Part shown: positions 55,870-64,000 of the stretch, one piece after another
How the letters are laid out: the number at the start of each line of letters is the position of its first letter
Position numbering within the stretch: position 1 is the stretch's first letter
NCBI RefSeq assembly: GCF_902499115.1
Contig: NZ_CABVPN010000011.1
Coordinates: 148,755-212,754 of the forward strand
DNA: 64,000 nt
DNA from: Burkholderia diffusa
GTDB lineage: Bacteria; Pseudomonadota; Gammaproteobacteria; Burkholderiales; Burkholderiaceae
Reading direction: 5' to 3'
Program-made: the position numbers and the translations under genes
Notes under the pieces: generated by a model
The model's database searches: none
Told to the model about the DNA's origin: nothing
Seen by the model: the letters and a program-made list of their open reading frames with translations, nothing else

Positions 55870-56994
55870 ATGTGGTTTGGGCCCCGGGCGGCCGGCTGGG
55901 TTGTGGCGGCCGCGACGGCAGCGCTGCTTGCCGCATGCGGCGGCGCGCCGACGCGCACGTCGGCGCTCAAGCCGCCGACCGGCGCGGCGATCGTGCCAGG
56001 GCAGGTTGCCGCGAAGCGGCTCACGCCGGTCGCGTGGCAGCAGGTGCCGGGGTGGCAGGACGATTCGCTGATCGGCGCGACGGCGGCGCTGCGGCAAAAC
56101 TGCGTGCGGCTCGCGCGCCAGCCCGCATGGCAGCGCGCCTGCGCGGCCGCCGACCGCCTCGACGAGCTCGACGTCGGCAGCGCACGTGCATTCTTCGAAA
56201 CGTATTTCACGCCGTTTCAGCTGGCGAATACCGACGGCACGCTCGACGGGCTCGTGACCGGCTATTACGAGCCGCTGCTGCACGGCTCCCGCGTGCGTCG
56301 CGGCCCTTACCAGTACGCGCTGTACCGCTGGCCGGCTGGCTATCGCGCCGGTGCCGCGCTGCCCGCTCGCGCCCAGCTCGAGCGGGCCGGCATCCTGAAC
56401 GGCAACGAACTCGTGTGGGTCGATGATCCGATCGAGGCGTTCTTCCTGCAGGTGCAGGGTTCGGGGCGCGTGCTGCTCGACGACGGTTCGGTGATGCGGG
56501 TCGGCTTCGGCGGCACCAATAACCAGCCGTATCGCTCGATCGGCAAGTGGCTGCTCGATCGCGGCGAGCTGACGCCCGCACAGGCGACGATGCAGGGCAT
56601 CAAGGCTTGGGCGAAGGCAAACCCGACTCGCGTGGATGCGTTGCTCGATACGAATCCCCGATTCGTGTTCTTCCGCGACATGCCGACGAAGGAAGATGCG
56701 CCGCACGGCGGCGCGGACGGCCCGATCGGCGCACTCGGCGTGCCGCTCACGGCGGAGCGTTCGATCGCGGTCGATCCGTCGTCGATCCCCCTCGGCACGC
56801 CGGTGTTCCTGCAGACCACGCGTCCGTTGACGAATACGCCGATGAACCGGCTCGTGTTCGCACAGGACACGGGTTCCGCGATCAAGGGCGGCGTGCGGGC
56901 GGACTATTTCTGGGGGCTGGGCGACGACGCCGGCGACCAGGCCGGACGGATGAAGCAGATCGGCCGGATGTGGCTGCTGTTCCCGAATTCGTGA
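55870..56994 (+). CDS. mltA: Membrane-bound lytic murein transglycosylase A
   Basis: 374 residues (E. coli 365). Lipoprotein signal with lipobox LLAAC near residue 22, so outer-membrane bound. The MltA domain (GLVTGYYEPLLHG, FFLQVQGSGRVLL) is followed by the 3D domain whose three Asp appear in SIAVDPSSIPLG, FAQDTGSAIKG and RADYFWG. It cuts glycan strands to 1,6-anhydro ends. ATG 55870 gives a compact signal; 55840 is an in-frame alternative. Confidence 0.92.
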   Translation: MWFGPRAAGWVVAAATAALLAACGGAPTRTSALKPPTGAAIVPGQVAAKRLTPVAWQQVPGWQDDSLIGATAALRQNCVRLARQPAWQRACAAADRLDELDVGSARAFFETYFTPFQLANTDGTLDGLVTGYYEPLLHGSRVRRGPYQYALYRWPAGYRAGAALPARAQLERAGILNGNELVWVDDPIEAFFLQVQGSGRVLLDDGSVMRVGFGGTNNQPYRSIGKWLLDRGELTPAQATMQGIKAWAKANPTRVDALLDTNPRFVFFRDMPTKEDAPHGGADGPIGALGVPLTAERSIAVDPSSIPLGTPVFLQTTRPLTNTPMNRLVFAQDTGSAIKGGVRADYFWGLGDDAGDQAGRMKQIGRMWLLFPNS

Positions 56995-57040
56995 TGCGCG
57001 GTGGTGCCGGCGTATACGTGTAGCCCGGCATCAAAGCGAA

Positions 57041-57078
57041 ACAGCCCGATCGGTGTTGGCCGGTCGGGCTGTTTTTTT
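57041..57078 (+). terminator. Terminator after mltA
   Basis: ACAGCCCGATCGG, TGTTGG, then CCGGTCGGGCTGT followed by seven T: 13-bp stem with one G-U. Confidence 0.9.
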
Positions 57079-57130
57079 GCCTCGCGATTGCTGTTGCGCG
57101 CGGCGGTCGGGTAGCGGGGGTCTGGGGGTA

Positions 57131-58429
57131 TCAGCCCTTGCGCTTGTCGATCACGCGGCGTGCCTTGCCGACCGAACGCTCGATCCCGTTCACGGGCAGC
57201 ACATTGATCACGGCCGTCACGCCGATCAGCGACTTGATGTCGTGCGCGAGCGCTTGTCTCGCCGCATGGATTGCCGCCGTGTCGGGGGCAGTTTCGGGGC
57301 ACGGCTCGACATTGAGCGTCAGCACGTCGAGCGGACCTTCCTTCGTCAGCACGATCTGATAGTGTGGTGCAAGCGCACGCTGTTTCAGCAACTGCTCCTC
57401 GATCTGCGTCGGGAAGACGTTGACGCCCCGCACGATCATCATGTCGTCCGAGCGCCCGGTGATCTTTTCCATCCGGCGCATCGTGCGGGCGGTGCCGGGC
57501 AGCAGACGCGTGAGGTCGCGCGTCCGGTAGCGGATGATCGGCAGCGCTTCCTTCGTCAGCGACGTGAAGACCAGTTCGCCAAGTTCGCCGTCCGGCAATA
57601 CCTCGCCGGTGTCGGGGTCGATGATTTCCGGATAGAAGTGATCTTCCCAGATGGTCGGGCCGTCCTTGGTCTCGACGCATTCCGATGCGACGCCGGGACC
57701 CATCACTTCGGACAGCCCATAGATGTCGACCGCGTCGATGCCCATCCGATGCTCGATGGCCACGCGCATGTCGTTGGTCCAGGGCTCCGCGCCGAAGATG
57801 CCGATGCGCAGCGAGCTTTGTGCGGGGTCGAGGCCCTGGCGCTCGATCTCGTCGGCGATCGACAGCATATAGCTCGGCGTCACCATGATGATGTCGGGCC
57901 GGAAATCCTGGATCAACTGCACCTGCTTTTCGGTCTGGCCACCGCCGAACGGAATCACGGTCAGTCCCGCGCGTTCGGCGCCGTAGTGTGCGCCGAGCCC
58001 GCCGGTGAACAGCCCGTATCCATAACTGACATGAACCTTGTCGCCACGCCGCGCACCGGCCGCGCGGATCGAGCGCGCGACGAGATTGGCCCAAGTGTCG
58101 ATGTCGCGCGCCGTATAGCCGACGACGGTCGGCTTGCCGGTCGTGCCCGACGACGCGTGAATGCGCGAGATCTGGTCCTGCGGCACCGCGAACATCCCGA
58201 ACGGGTAGCTGTCGCGCAGGTCGCTCTTGGTCGTGAACGGGAAGCGCGACAGATCCGTGAGCGTCTTCAGGTCGTCGGGATGCACGCCCGCTTCGTCGAA
58301 TTTGCGGCGATAGACGGGAGAGTGGTCATACGCATGCCGGAGCGACCACTTCAGGCGTTCAAGCTGCAGTGCGGTAAGCTCGTCGCGCGAGGCGGTCTCG
58401 ATCGGCTCGAGCGGTAGCGGGGTAGTCAT
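57131..58429 (-). CDS. paaK: Phenylacetate-CoA ligase
   Basis: 432 residues, ANL superfamily. The AMP-binding loop IHASSGTTGKPTVVGYT near residue 93 and YGYGLFTGGLGAHYGAERAGL near residue 138 are exact PaaK features; the C-terminal domain ends in KARRVIDKRKG. It activates phenylacetate to phenylacetyl-CoA, the entry step of the paa pathway. It is the last gene of the leftward paa run. Confidence 0.96.
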   Translation of the reverse strand: MTTPLPLEPIETASRDELTALQLERLKWSLRHAYDHSPVYRRKFDEAGVHPDDLKTLTDLSRFPFTTKSDLRDSYPFGMFAVPQDQISRIHASSGTTGKPTVVGYTARDIDTWANLVARSIRAAGARRGDKVHVSYGYGLFTGGLGAHYGAERAGLTVIPFGGGQTEKQVQLIQDFRPDIIMVTPSYMLSIADEIERQGLDPAQSSLRIGIFGAEPWTNDMRVAIEHRMGIDAVDIYGLSEVMGPGVASECVETKDGPTIWEDHFYPEIIDPDTGEVLPDGELGELVFTSLTKEALPIIRYRTRDLTRLLPGTARTMRRMEKITGRSDDMMIVRGVNVFPTQIEEQLLKQRALAPHYQIVLTKEGPLDVLTLNVEPCPETAPDTAAIHAARQALAHDIKSLIGVTAVINVLPVNGIERSVGKARRVIDKRKG

Positions 58430-58467
58430 GCCTGTCTCCAGTGATTGTTATGAGCGCGCGGTGGACG

Positions 58468-58920
58468 TCAACGTTCTTCCGGCAGCACCGTGCCCTTGAT
58501 CTGGGCCGATTTGCCCCGAAACATCGCGACCGTTTCGCCTGTCTGGTTCGTGACGCGGATGTCATAGATGCCGTGCCGGCCGCTGCGCGTCTGCTCGATC
58601 GCTTCGGCCGTCAGCAGGTCGTTACCGTATACGGGACGCAGGTATTCGATCGAGCAGCCGGCCGCAACGGTATTCAGGTTGTACGAGTTGCATGCGAACG
58701 CGAACGTCGAATCGGCGAGCGTGAAGATGATGCCGCCGTGACAGGTCTGATGTCCGTTCAGGAATTCCGGCCGTACGCGCATCTGCAGGCGTGCGTAGCC
58801 GGCCCGTACTTCGGCGATTTCCATGCCGAACGCGCGGCTGCAGGCGTCTGCGTCGTACATGGCCCGTGCCGTCGCACGGGCGAGCGCATCGGGGGTGAGC
58901 GTGTCGTTGGAGGTGGTCAT
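58468..58920 (-). CDS. paaI: Hydroxyphenylacetyl-CoA thioesterase PaaI
   Basis: 150 residues, hot-dog fold. Active-site region FLNGHQTCHGGIIFTLADSTFAFACN near residue 63, with NGH..CHGG as in PaaI. It releases CoA from dead-end phenylacetyl-CoA derivatives. ATG 58920 begins one base after the paaG stop, so the two are coupled; the 9-residue longer opening is unlikely. Confidence 0.93.
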   Translation of the reverse strand: MTTSNDTLTPDALARATARAMYDADACSRAFGMEIAEVRAGYARLQMRVRPEFLNGHQTCHGGIIFTLADSTFAFACNSYNLNTVAAGCSIEYLRPVYGNDLLTAEAIEQTRSGRHGIYDIRVTNQTGETVAMFRGKSAQIKGTVLPEER

Positions 58921-58921
58921 G

Positions 58922-59713
58922 TCAACGCCCCTCGAAGCGCGGCGCACGCTTCTCGATGAACGCCTTTACGCCTTCCGCGTAGTCGTATGACTGGCCGAGC
59001 TTACGCTGCAGGTCGCGTTCGAGGTCGAGCTGCTGATCGAGCGTATTCGTGACGCTGTCGCGCATCGACTGCTTGATCGACGCGATTGCGAGCGTCGGTT
59101 GCTGCGCGAGCTGATTGGCGAGCTGACGCGCCAACGCGGCGAGCGCATCGTCGTCGACCGCGCGCCAGATCAAGCCCCATTGTTCGGCCTGTTCGGCGCC
59201 GAGCTTGTCGCCGGTCAGGGCCAGCCCCAGCGCGCGTGCCATGCCGACGCGTTGCGGCAGGAACCACGTACCGCCCGAATCGGGCACGAGCCCGATCTTG
59301 ACGAAGGCCTGGATAAAGCTGCTCGAGCGTGCCGCGAACACGATGTCGCAGGCGAGTGCGAGATTCGCGCCGGCGCCCGCCGCAGTCCCGTTGACGGCGG
59401 CGATCACCGGAATCGGCATGCGTTGCAGGCGGCGGATCAGCGGATTGAAATGCTCGTCGATCAGCGTGCCGAGGTCGGTGGACGCGCCCGGCGTGAAGTC
59501 GAGATCGGCCAGGTCCTGGCCTGCGCAAAAGCCGCGCCCCGCACCCGTCAGTATCAGCGCACGTGCGCCGGCCGTCTCGACTTCATCGAGCGCAGACTGC
59601 AGTTCGCGGTGCATCGCTCGCGTGAAGCTGTTCAGCTTGTCCGGGCGGTTGAGGGTGATCGTGGCCACGCGGGCAGTCTGATCGATATCCAGCTGGATCG
59701 CCTGATATGACAT
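58922..59713 (-). CDS. paaG: 2-(1,2-epoxy-1,2-dihydrophenyl)acetyl-CoA isomerase
   Basis: 263 residues, crotonase fold. The CoA/oxyanion motifs GFCAGQDLADLDF near residue 63 and NGTAAGAGANLALACDIVFAA near residue 105 are present, and the general-acid Asp lies in IGLVPDSGGTWFLP. It opens the epoxide to oxepin-CoA. 45 bp after the thiolase gene. Confidence 0.93.
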   Translation of the reverse strand: MSYQAIQLDIDQTARVATITLNRPDKLNSFTRAMHRELQSALDEVETAGARALILTGAGRGFCAGQDLADLDFTPGASTDLGTLIDEHFNPLIRRLQRMPIPVIAAVNGTAAGAGANLALACDIVFAARSSSFIQAFVKIGLVPDSGGTWFLPQRVGMARALGLALTGDKLGAEQAEQWGLIWRAVDDDALAALARQLANQLAQQPTLAIASIKQSMRDSVTNTLDQQLDLERDLQRKLGQSYDYAEGVKAFIEKRAPRFEGR

Positions 59714-59758
59714 GCAGTGTCTCCTTCATGACTTCGTTATAGGCGCGCGGCGCGTCGG

Positions 59759-60961
59759 TTACATGCGCTCGATGGCGATCGCGATGCCCTGGCCGACGCC
59801 GATGCACATCGTACAGAGTGCAAAGCGGCCGCCCGTACGCTCGAGTTGGTGAAGCGCCGTGGTCACGAGCCGAGCGCCCGATGCGCCGAGCGGGTGACCG
59901 AGCGCGATCGCACCGCCGTTCGGGTTCACGCGCGGATCGTCGTCGGCGACACCGAGCATGCGCAACACCGCGAGACCTTGCGAGGCGAACGCTTCGTTCA
60001 GCTCGATCACGTCGAACTGGTCGATCGTCATCCCGAGCTGGCGCAACAGTTTCTGCGTGGCCGGCGCCGGGCCGATCCCCATCACGCGCGGTTCGACGCC
60101 GGCGGTCGCCATACCGACGACGCGTGCGCGGCGGCGCAGCCCATACTGATCGGCGGCTTCCGCGTTGGCGAGCAGCAGTGCGCATGCGCCGTCGTTGACG
60201 CCCGACGCGTTGCCGGCCGTCACCGAGCCGTCCGGGCGCACGACGCCCTTCAGCTTCGCGAGCGCCTCGAGCGACGTTTCTCGCGGATGCTCGTCACGCG
60301 ATACGACGAGCGCGTCGCCTTTCTTCTGCGGAATCGTCACCGGGACGATTTCCTCGGCGAGCGTGCCGTCCTGCTGCGCACGCGCGGCCTTCTGCTGGCT
60401 GCGCAGCGCGAACAGGTCCTGATCGGCACGGCTGATGCCGTAGTCGACCGCGACGTTCTCGGCGGTCTCCGGCATCGAATCGACGCCGTATTGCTGTTTC
60501 ATCAGCGGATTGATGAAGCGCCAGCCGATCGTCGTGTCGAAAATGGCGGTCTGGCGTGCGAATGCGCTGGTGGCCTTGCCCATCACGAACGGCGCGCGCG
60601 TCATGCTTTCGACGCCGCCCGCGATCATCAAGCGTGCCTCGCCCGCCTTGATCGCGCGCGCGGCGGTGCCGACGGCGTCCATGCCCGAACCGCACAGCCG
60701 GTTCAGCGTCGTACCCGGCACGGCGGTCGGCAGGCCCGCGAGCAGTGCGGACATGCGCGCGACGTTGCGGTTGTCTTCGCCGGCCTGGTTTGCGCAGCCG
60801 TAGATCACGTCGTCGATGGCCGACCAGTCGACATTGCGGTTGCGTTCGATCAGCGCCGTGAGCGGCACCGCACCGAGATCGTCGGCACGAACGTCTTTCA
60901 GGGAGCCGCCGTAGCGGCCGATGGGGGTGCGAATCGCGTCGCAGATGTAGGCGTCGGTCAT
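59759..60961 (-). CDS. pcaF: 3-oxoadipyl-CoA thiolase (PaaJ/PcaF)
   Basis: 400 residues, the usual length. Nucleophile Cys in NRLCGSGMDAVGTAARA near residue 90, His in GGAIALGHPLGASGAR, second Cys in ALCTMCIGVGQGIA. It splits 3-oxoadipyl-CoA to acetyl-CoA and succinyl-CoA; within a paa run it serves as PaaJ. The in-frame TTG 18 bp upstream is less likely. Confidence 0.93.
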   Translation of the reverse strand: MTDAYICDAIRTPIGRYGGSLKDVRADDLGAVPLTALIERNRNVDWSAIDDVIYGCANQAGEDNRNVARMSALLAGLPTAVPGTTLNRLCGSGMDAVGTAARAIKAGEARLMIAGGVESMTRAPFVMGKATSAFARQTAIFDTTIGWRFINPLMKQQYGVDSMPETAENVAVDYGISRADQDLFALRSQQKAARAQQDGTLAEEIVPVTIPQKKGDALVVSRDEHPRETSLEALAKLKGVVRPDGSVTAGNASGVNDGACALLLANAEAADQYGLRRRARVVGMATAGVEPRVMGIGPAPATQKLLRQLGMTIDQFDVIELNEAFASQGLAVLRMLGVADDDPRVNPNGGAIALGHPLGASGARLVTTALHQLERTGGRFALCTMCIGVGQGIAIAIERM

Positions 60962-61048
60962 GGGGGTGTCGATGTGCAACGAACCTGCCGGTTGGCAGAT
61001 TCGTTCATGGTAGAGAACGTGACGGCGTTTGCACGTCGGCCATTCGAG

Positions 61049-62755
61049 TTATGCCGTTTGGCCGGCTTCCGCAGGTACAGCCTTCGGCGCAACATGGACG
61101 CGGCTTTGCACCACGCGGAACCGGTTGGCGACGAACGCCGGATCGGCGAGCGCCGCGTTGGCGGCCGGGTTCGCGCCGGTGCCGTGGAAGTCGGAGAATG
61201 CAGCCGACTGGTTGACGAATACGCCGCCCGTCAGGTTGATCGACAGCGCGACGCCGCCACGCACCGCTGCATCGTGCGCAGCGTCGAGGACCTTGTCGTC
61301 GGTGCTGTAGACGGAGAGCGTCAGCGCACCATGTTCCGCGGCGATTTTGCCGGCGAGATCGAGAGATTGCGCGGTCGAGTCGGTCGCGATCACGAACGAG
61401 ATCGGGCCGAACCACTCCTGCGTGAATTTCGCTTGGTCGGCCACGTCGAGTTGCAGCACGAGCGGCGTGCGCACGCGAGCGTCGGCGAATGTCGGATGCT
61501 GGAGCGTCTGGCTGTCAGCGAGCACACGACCGAGCTTGCGGGCGTCGTCGATACGCGCGACCACGCCGTCGTTCTGGATCGCGCCGATCAGTTCGACCGA
61601 GCGAGCCGGGTCTCCGGTCAGTTTCTGCACGGAGACGGCGATCGCCTGGGCGACTTCGTCGAAGCTTGCATGGCCGTCTGCCGTCCGGATGCCGTCGCGC
61701 GGCACGTAAATGTTCTGCGGTGCCGTGCACATCTGGCCGGAGTACAGCGCTAACGAGAACGCGATGTTCTTGGCCGCGGCCTTCAGGTCGTCGGTCGAGT
61801 CGATCACGATCTGGTTGACACCGGCCTTCTCGGTATACACCTGTGCTTGATGGGCATGGTGTTCGAGCCACGTGCCGTTTTGCGTGCTGCCCGTGAAGTC
61901 GATCAGCTTGATTTCAGGACGCAGCGCGAGGTCCTGCACGAGGGCGCCGTCGTTCGGCTCGGTCGCGAGGAGCGTGACGACGTTCGGATCGAAGCCGGCT
62001 TCGCGCAGCACGTCGCGGGCGATGCGGACCGTGATCGCGAGCGGCAGGGTCGCGCCCGGATGAGGTTTGACGATTACCGTGTTGCCGGTCGCCAGGTCGG
62101 CGAACAGGCCGGGGTAGCCGTTCCAGGTCGGGAATGTGCAGCAGCCGAGCACGAGGCCGGTGCCGCGCGGGACAATCGTATAGCGCTTGTGCATCGCGAG
62201 CGGCGGGTTCTTGCCTTGCGGCTTCTCCCAGTGTGCATCGGCCGGGATGCGGCGCAACTCGTCCCAGGCGTAGGCGACCGCTTCGAGCGCACGATCCTGC
62301 GCGTGCGGGCCCCCGGCCTGGAATGCCATCATGAACGCTTGGCCCGTCGTGTGCATCACGCTGTAGGCAATTTCGAAGCTCGCGCGATTCAGCCGTGCGA
62401 GGATTTCCAGACTGACGCCGATCCAGGCGCTCGGGCCGGCTTCGCGCCATGCGCGCTGGGCCGCGGCGGCGGCGGCAATCAGTTCGTCGGGTGTCGATTT
62501 CGGATAGCGGATGCCCAGCGCGATCCCGTACGGCGACTGCTCCGCGCCGACGGTTCCGCCGGACGCCGGCTGGTCGAGCACGAACGTGTTGCCGAGGTGT
62601 GCCTTGAACGCCGCTTCGCCGTCGGCGTTGGCGCTTTCCCCGTACACTTTGGGACTAGGCATTTCCGCGAACGGGCTCCAGTACCCGCGGCTCTCGATGG
62701 CGGCGAGGGCGTGTTTCAGCGTGTCTTCGTGCTTCGTGAACAGTGCATGGGTCAT
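61049..62755 (-). CDS. paaN: Phenylacetate degradation aldehyde dehydrogenase PaaN
   Basis: 568 residues, aldehyde dehydrogenase fold without the MaoC-like hydratase domain of PaaZ. Catalytic Cys in LYSGQMCTAPQNIYVP near residue 342; nucleotide region TVIVKPHPGATLPLAI near residue 230. It probably oxidises the open-chain semialdehyde made from oxepin-CoA. It heads the leftward paa run and diverges from paaF. Confidence 0.92.
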   Translation of the reverse strand: MTHALFTKHEDTLKHALAAIESRGYWSPFAEMPSPKVYGESANADGEAAFKAHLGNTFVLDQPASGGTVGAEQSPYGIALGIRYPKSTPDELIAAAAAAQRAWREAGPSAWIGVSLEILARLNRASFEIAYSVMHTTGQAFMMAFQAGGPHAQDRALEAVAYAWDELRRIPADAHWEKPQGKNPPLAMHKRYTIVPRGTGLVLGCCTFPTWNGYPGLFADLATGNTVIVKPHPGATLPLAITVRIARDVLREAGFDPNVVTLLATEPNDGALVQDLALRPEIKLIDFTGSTQNGTWLEHHAHQAQVYTEKAGVNQIVIDSTDDLKAAAKNIAFSLALYSGQMCTAPQNIYVPRDGIRTADGHASFDEVAQAIAVSVQKLTGDPARSVELIGAIQNDGVVARIDDARKLGRVLADSQTLQHPTFADARVRTPLVLQLDVADQAKFTQEWFGPISFVIATDSTAQSLDLAGKIAAEHGALTLSVYSTDDKVLDAAHDAAVRGGVALSINLTGGVFVNQSAAFSDFHGTGANPAANAALADPAFVANRFRVVQSRVHVAPKAVPAEAGQTA

Positions 62756-62797
62756 GGCGGCAGCCTGATGGACATAGGGAAGGGTTGGATCGATTAA

Positions 62798-62817
62798 TTA
62801 ACCGACCGGTTGGTCGG
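62798..62817. promoter_or_regulatory. PaaR-like TetR operator between paaN and paaF
   Basis: ACCGACCGGTTGGT (62801-62814), a near-perfect palindrome flanked by TTA and CGG, resembling known PaaR-type operators of the paa regulon. It lies 42 bp before the paaN start and 68 bp before that of paaF, so one repressor could control both directions. No paaR gene is in the window. Confidence 0.7.
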
Positions 62818-62884
62818 AGAATGGTAGCATCAAACTATTCGCATGTGCGAGGCGTTTCTCATTTCATTGATCGAGGAGAAATAG

Positions 62885-63661
62885 ATGTCTTACGAGAACA
62901 TCCTGGTGGAGACCCGGGGGCGAGTCGGGCTGATCACACTGAACCGTCCGAAGGCGCTGAATGCGCTGAACGATGCGTTGATGGATGAGTTGGGCGCTGC
63001 GCTAAAGGCATTCGACGCAGACGACGCGATCGGTGCGATCGTCGTGACGGGGAGCGAGAAGGCGTTCGCGGCCGGGGCCGACATCGGCATGATGGCGACC
63101 TATTCCTATATGGATGTTTATCGCGGCGACTACATCACCCGTAACTGGGAGACCGTCCGCGAGATCCGCAAGCCGATCATTGCTGCCGTGGCGGGCTTTG
63201 CGCTTGGCGGTGGTTGCGAGCTCGCGATGATGTGCGACATCATCTTCGCAGCGGATACGGCCAAGTTCGGCCAGCCCGAAATCAAGCTGGGCGTGATGCC
63301 GGGCGCAGGCGGCACGCAGCGTCTGCCGCGCGCCGTGTCCAAGGCGAAGGCAATGGACATGTGCCTGACGGCGCGCTTCATGGACGCGGCCGAGGCGGAA
63401 CGGGCGGGGCTCGTGTCGCGCGTGCTGCCGGCCGACAAACTGCTCGATGAAGCGCTTGCCGCTGCGACGACGATTGCCGAGTTCTCACTGCCGGCGGTCA
63501 TGATGGTCAAGGAGTCGGTGAATCGCGCGTACGAGACGACACTGGCCGAGGGTGTCCATTTCGAGCGTCGACTGTTTCATTCGCTGTTCGCGACCGAAGA
63601 TCAGAAGGAAGGGATGGCGGCATTCGTCGAGAAGCGGAAGCCGGTATTCAAGAACCGCTGA
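62885..63661 (+). CDS. paaF: 2,3-dehydroadipyl-CoA hydratase / enoyl-CoA hydratase
   Basis: 258 residues, crotonase fold. AFAAGADIGMM near residue 62, AGFALGGGCELAMMCDII near residue 103 with the first catalytic Glu, and GQPEIKLGVMPGAGGTQRLPR near residue 135 with the second; both Glu of true hydratases are present, unlike PaaG. Within the paa cluster this fits PaaF. Confidence 0.92.
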   Translation: MSYENILVETRGRVGLITLNRPKALNALNDALMDELGAALKAFDADDAIGAIVVTGSEKAFAAGADIGMMATYSYMDVYRGDYITRNWETVREIRKPIIAAVAGFALGGGCELAMMCDIIFAADTAKFGQPEIKLGVMPGAGGTQRLPRAVSKAKAMDMCLTARFMDAAEAERAGLVSRVLPADKLLDEALAAATTIAEFSLPAVMMVKESVNRAYETTLAEGVHFERRLFHSLFATEDQKEGMAAFVEKRKPVFKNR

Positions 63662-63948
63662 TTTGGCGGTGGCTGGGTGGCGCCTGGCGAGCGGCGGGTG
63701 TCGGTAAGATCGCCCGGGGCAGTGAGCCCGAAGCCCCCGTGCGCGTTAGCGCACGGGGGTTTTTTCAAAATATTTTCACAAAAGGGGTTGCGCAGACCGG
63801 GGCGGGTGCATAGAATCACGCCTCTTTCGCGCTAACGGAAACGCGGCGCGGAGGAAGAAGGGAAGCGGTGCGATGGAGGGTGGGTTGTCGAGCCCCGGCG
63901 CACATGAAGTTGAACCCAGTCGCCGCAACGAAGCAGTTCAAAAAGTTG
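63662..63948. other. Intergenic region before the rrn promoter
   Basis: Holds the paaF terminator and then no gene. The rest is probably upstream sequence of the rRNA operon. Confidence 0.6.
63734..63765 (+). terminator. Terminator after paaF
   Basis: CCCCCGTGCGC, GTTA, GCGCACGGGGG followed by six T: 11-bp perfect stem. Confidence 0.92.
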
Positions 63949-63977
63949 TTGACTGACTGAAAAAGACGGTTCATAAT
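63949..63977 (+). promoter_or_regulatory. Probable rRNA operon promoter at the window end
   Basis: TTGACT (63949-63954), exactly 17 bp, CATAAT (63972-63977), preceded by an A-rich tract. The downstream CTCGCTTCTCTGCTGCTGA resembles the leader just before Burkholderia 16S rRNA genes as I remember it. The rRNA gene itself is beyond the window. Confidence 0.65.
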
Positions 63978-64000
63978 CTCGCTTCTCTGCTGCTGAAAAC

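Overview
The window reads as a chromosome segment of a high-GC betaproteobacterium, most likely Burkholderia (cepacia complex). This rests on gene content and order (trpEGDC with rpe, gph and apaG; a phenylacetate block; hemA-prfA-prmC-grxD-ubiX; Burkholderia-type T6SS genes) and on the codon bias. Genes are dense and unspliced. I found no tRNA, rRNA or CRISPR array inside the window, but the last 60 bases carry what looks like an rRNA operon promoter.

Layout. 1-2.7 kb: the edge of a type VI secretion locus (tssM N-terminus, a TagX-like M15 peptidase, and a divergent alanine/lysine-rich membrane protein). 2.9-14.7 kb: housekeeping and accessory genes (CorA/ZntB transporter, M1 peptidase lipoprotein, LEA14-like lipoprotein, two methyltransferases, DUF1415, a TetR/MFS divergent pair with two clear operators, nitroreductase, YegD-like Hsp70). 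14.7-23.3 kb: cspA with a long leader, an APC permease, an extradiol dioxygenase, then ubiX-grxD-prmC-prfA-hemA and an orphan response regulator whose phosphoacceptor Asp is a Cys. 23.4-33.8 kb: stress membrane protein, aminopeptidase P, isochorismatase-like and HAD hydrolases, ettA, a DUF3761 protein, a LysR/MFS pair, a YjbR-like protein and gabP.

33.9-41.7 kb: a small genomic island inserted exactly at the 3' end of the GTPase gene ychF. It is bounded by near-identical 20-bp direct repeats that copy the ychF 3' end. It carries a P4-type integrase interrupted by an amber codon, a 1607-residue Rhs protein with a GIY-YIG-like C-terminal toxin, a probable immunity gene 3 bp downstream, another small AT-rich orphan gene and a transposase scrap. 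The presumed native ychF terminator is stranded 8 kb away beside gabP. This integrase-plus-Rhs-effector module at ychF is the most interesting structure here.

41.7-64 kb: ychF, a UbiH-like hydroxylase (possibly leaderless), dsbC, an M61 peptidase, azoR, then a long leftward operon rpe-gph-[trpL attenuator]-trpE-trpG-trpD-trpC-CYTH-ung. trpL is a 24-residue leader peptide with three Trp codons followed by an attenuator hairpin. Ung carries an N-terminal extension with a sliding-clamp-like motif. Then apaG, mltA, and the phenylacetate genes paaK-paaI-paaG-thiolase-paaN facing paaF across a PaaR-like operator, ending at the probable rrn promoter.
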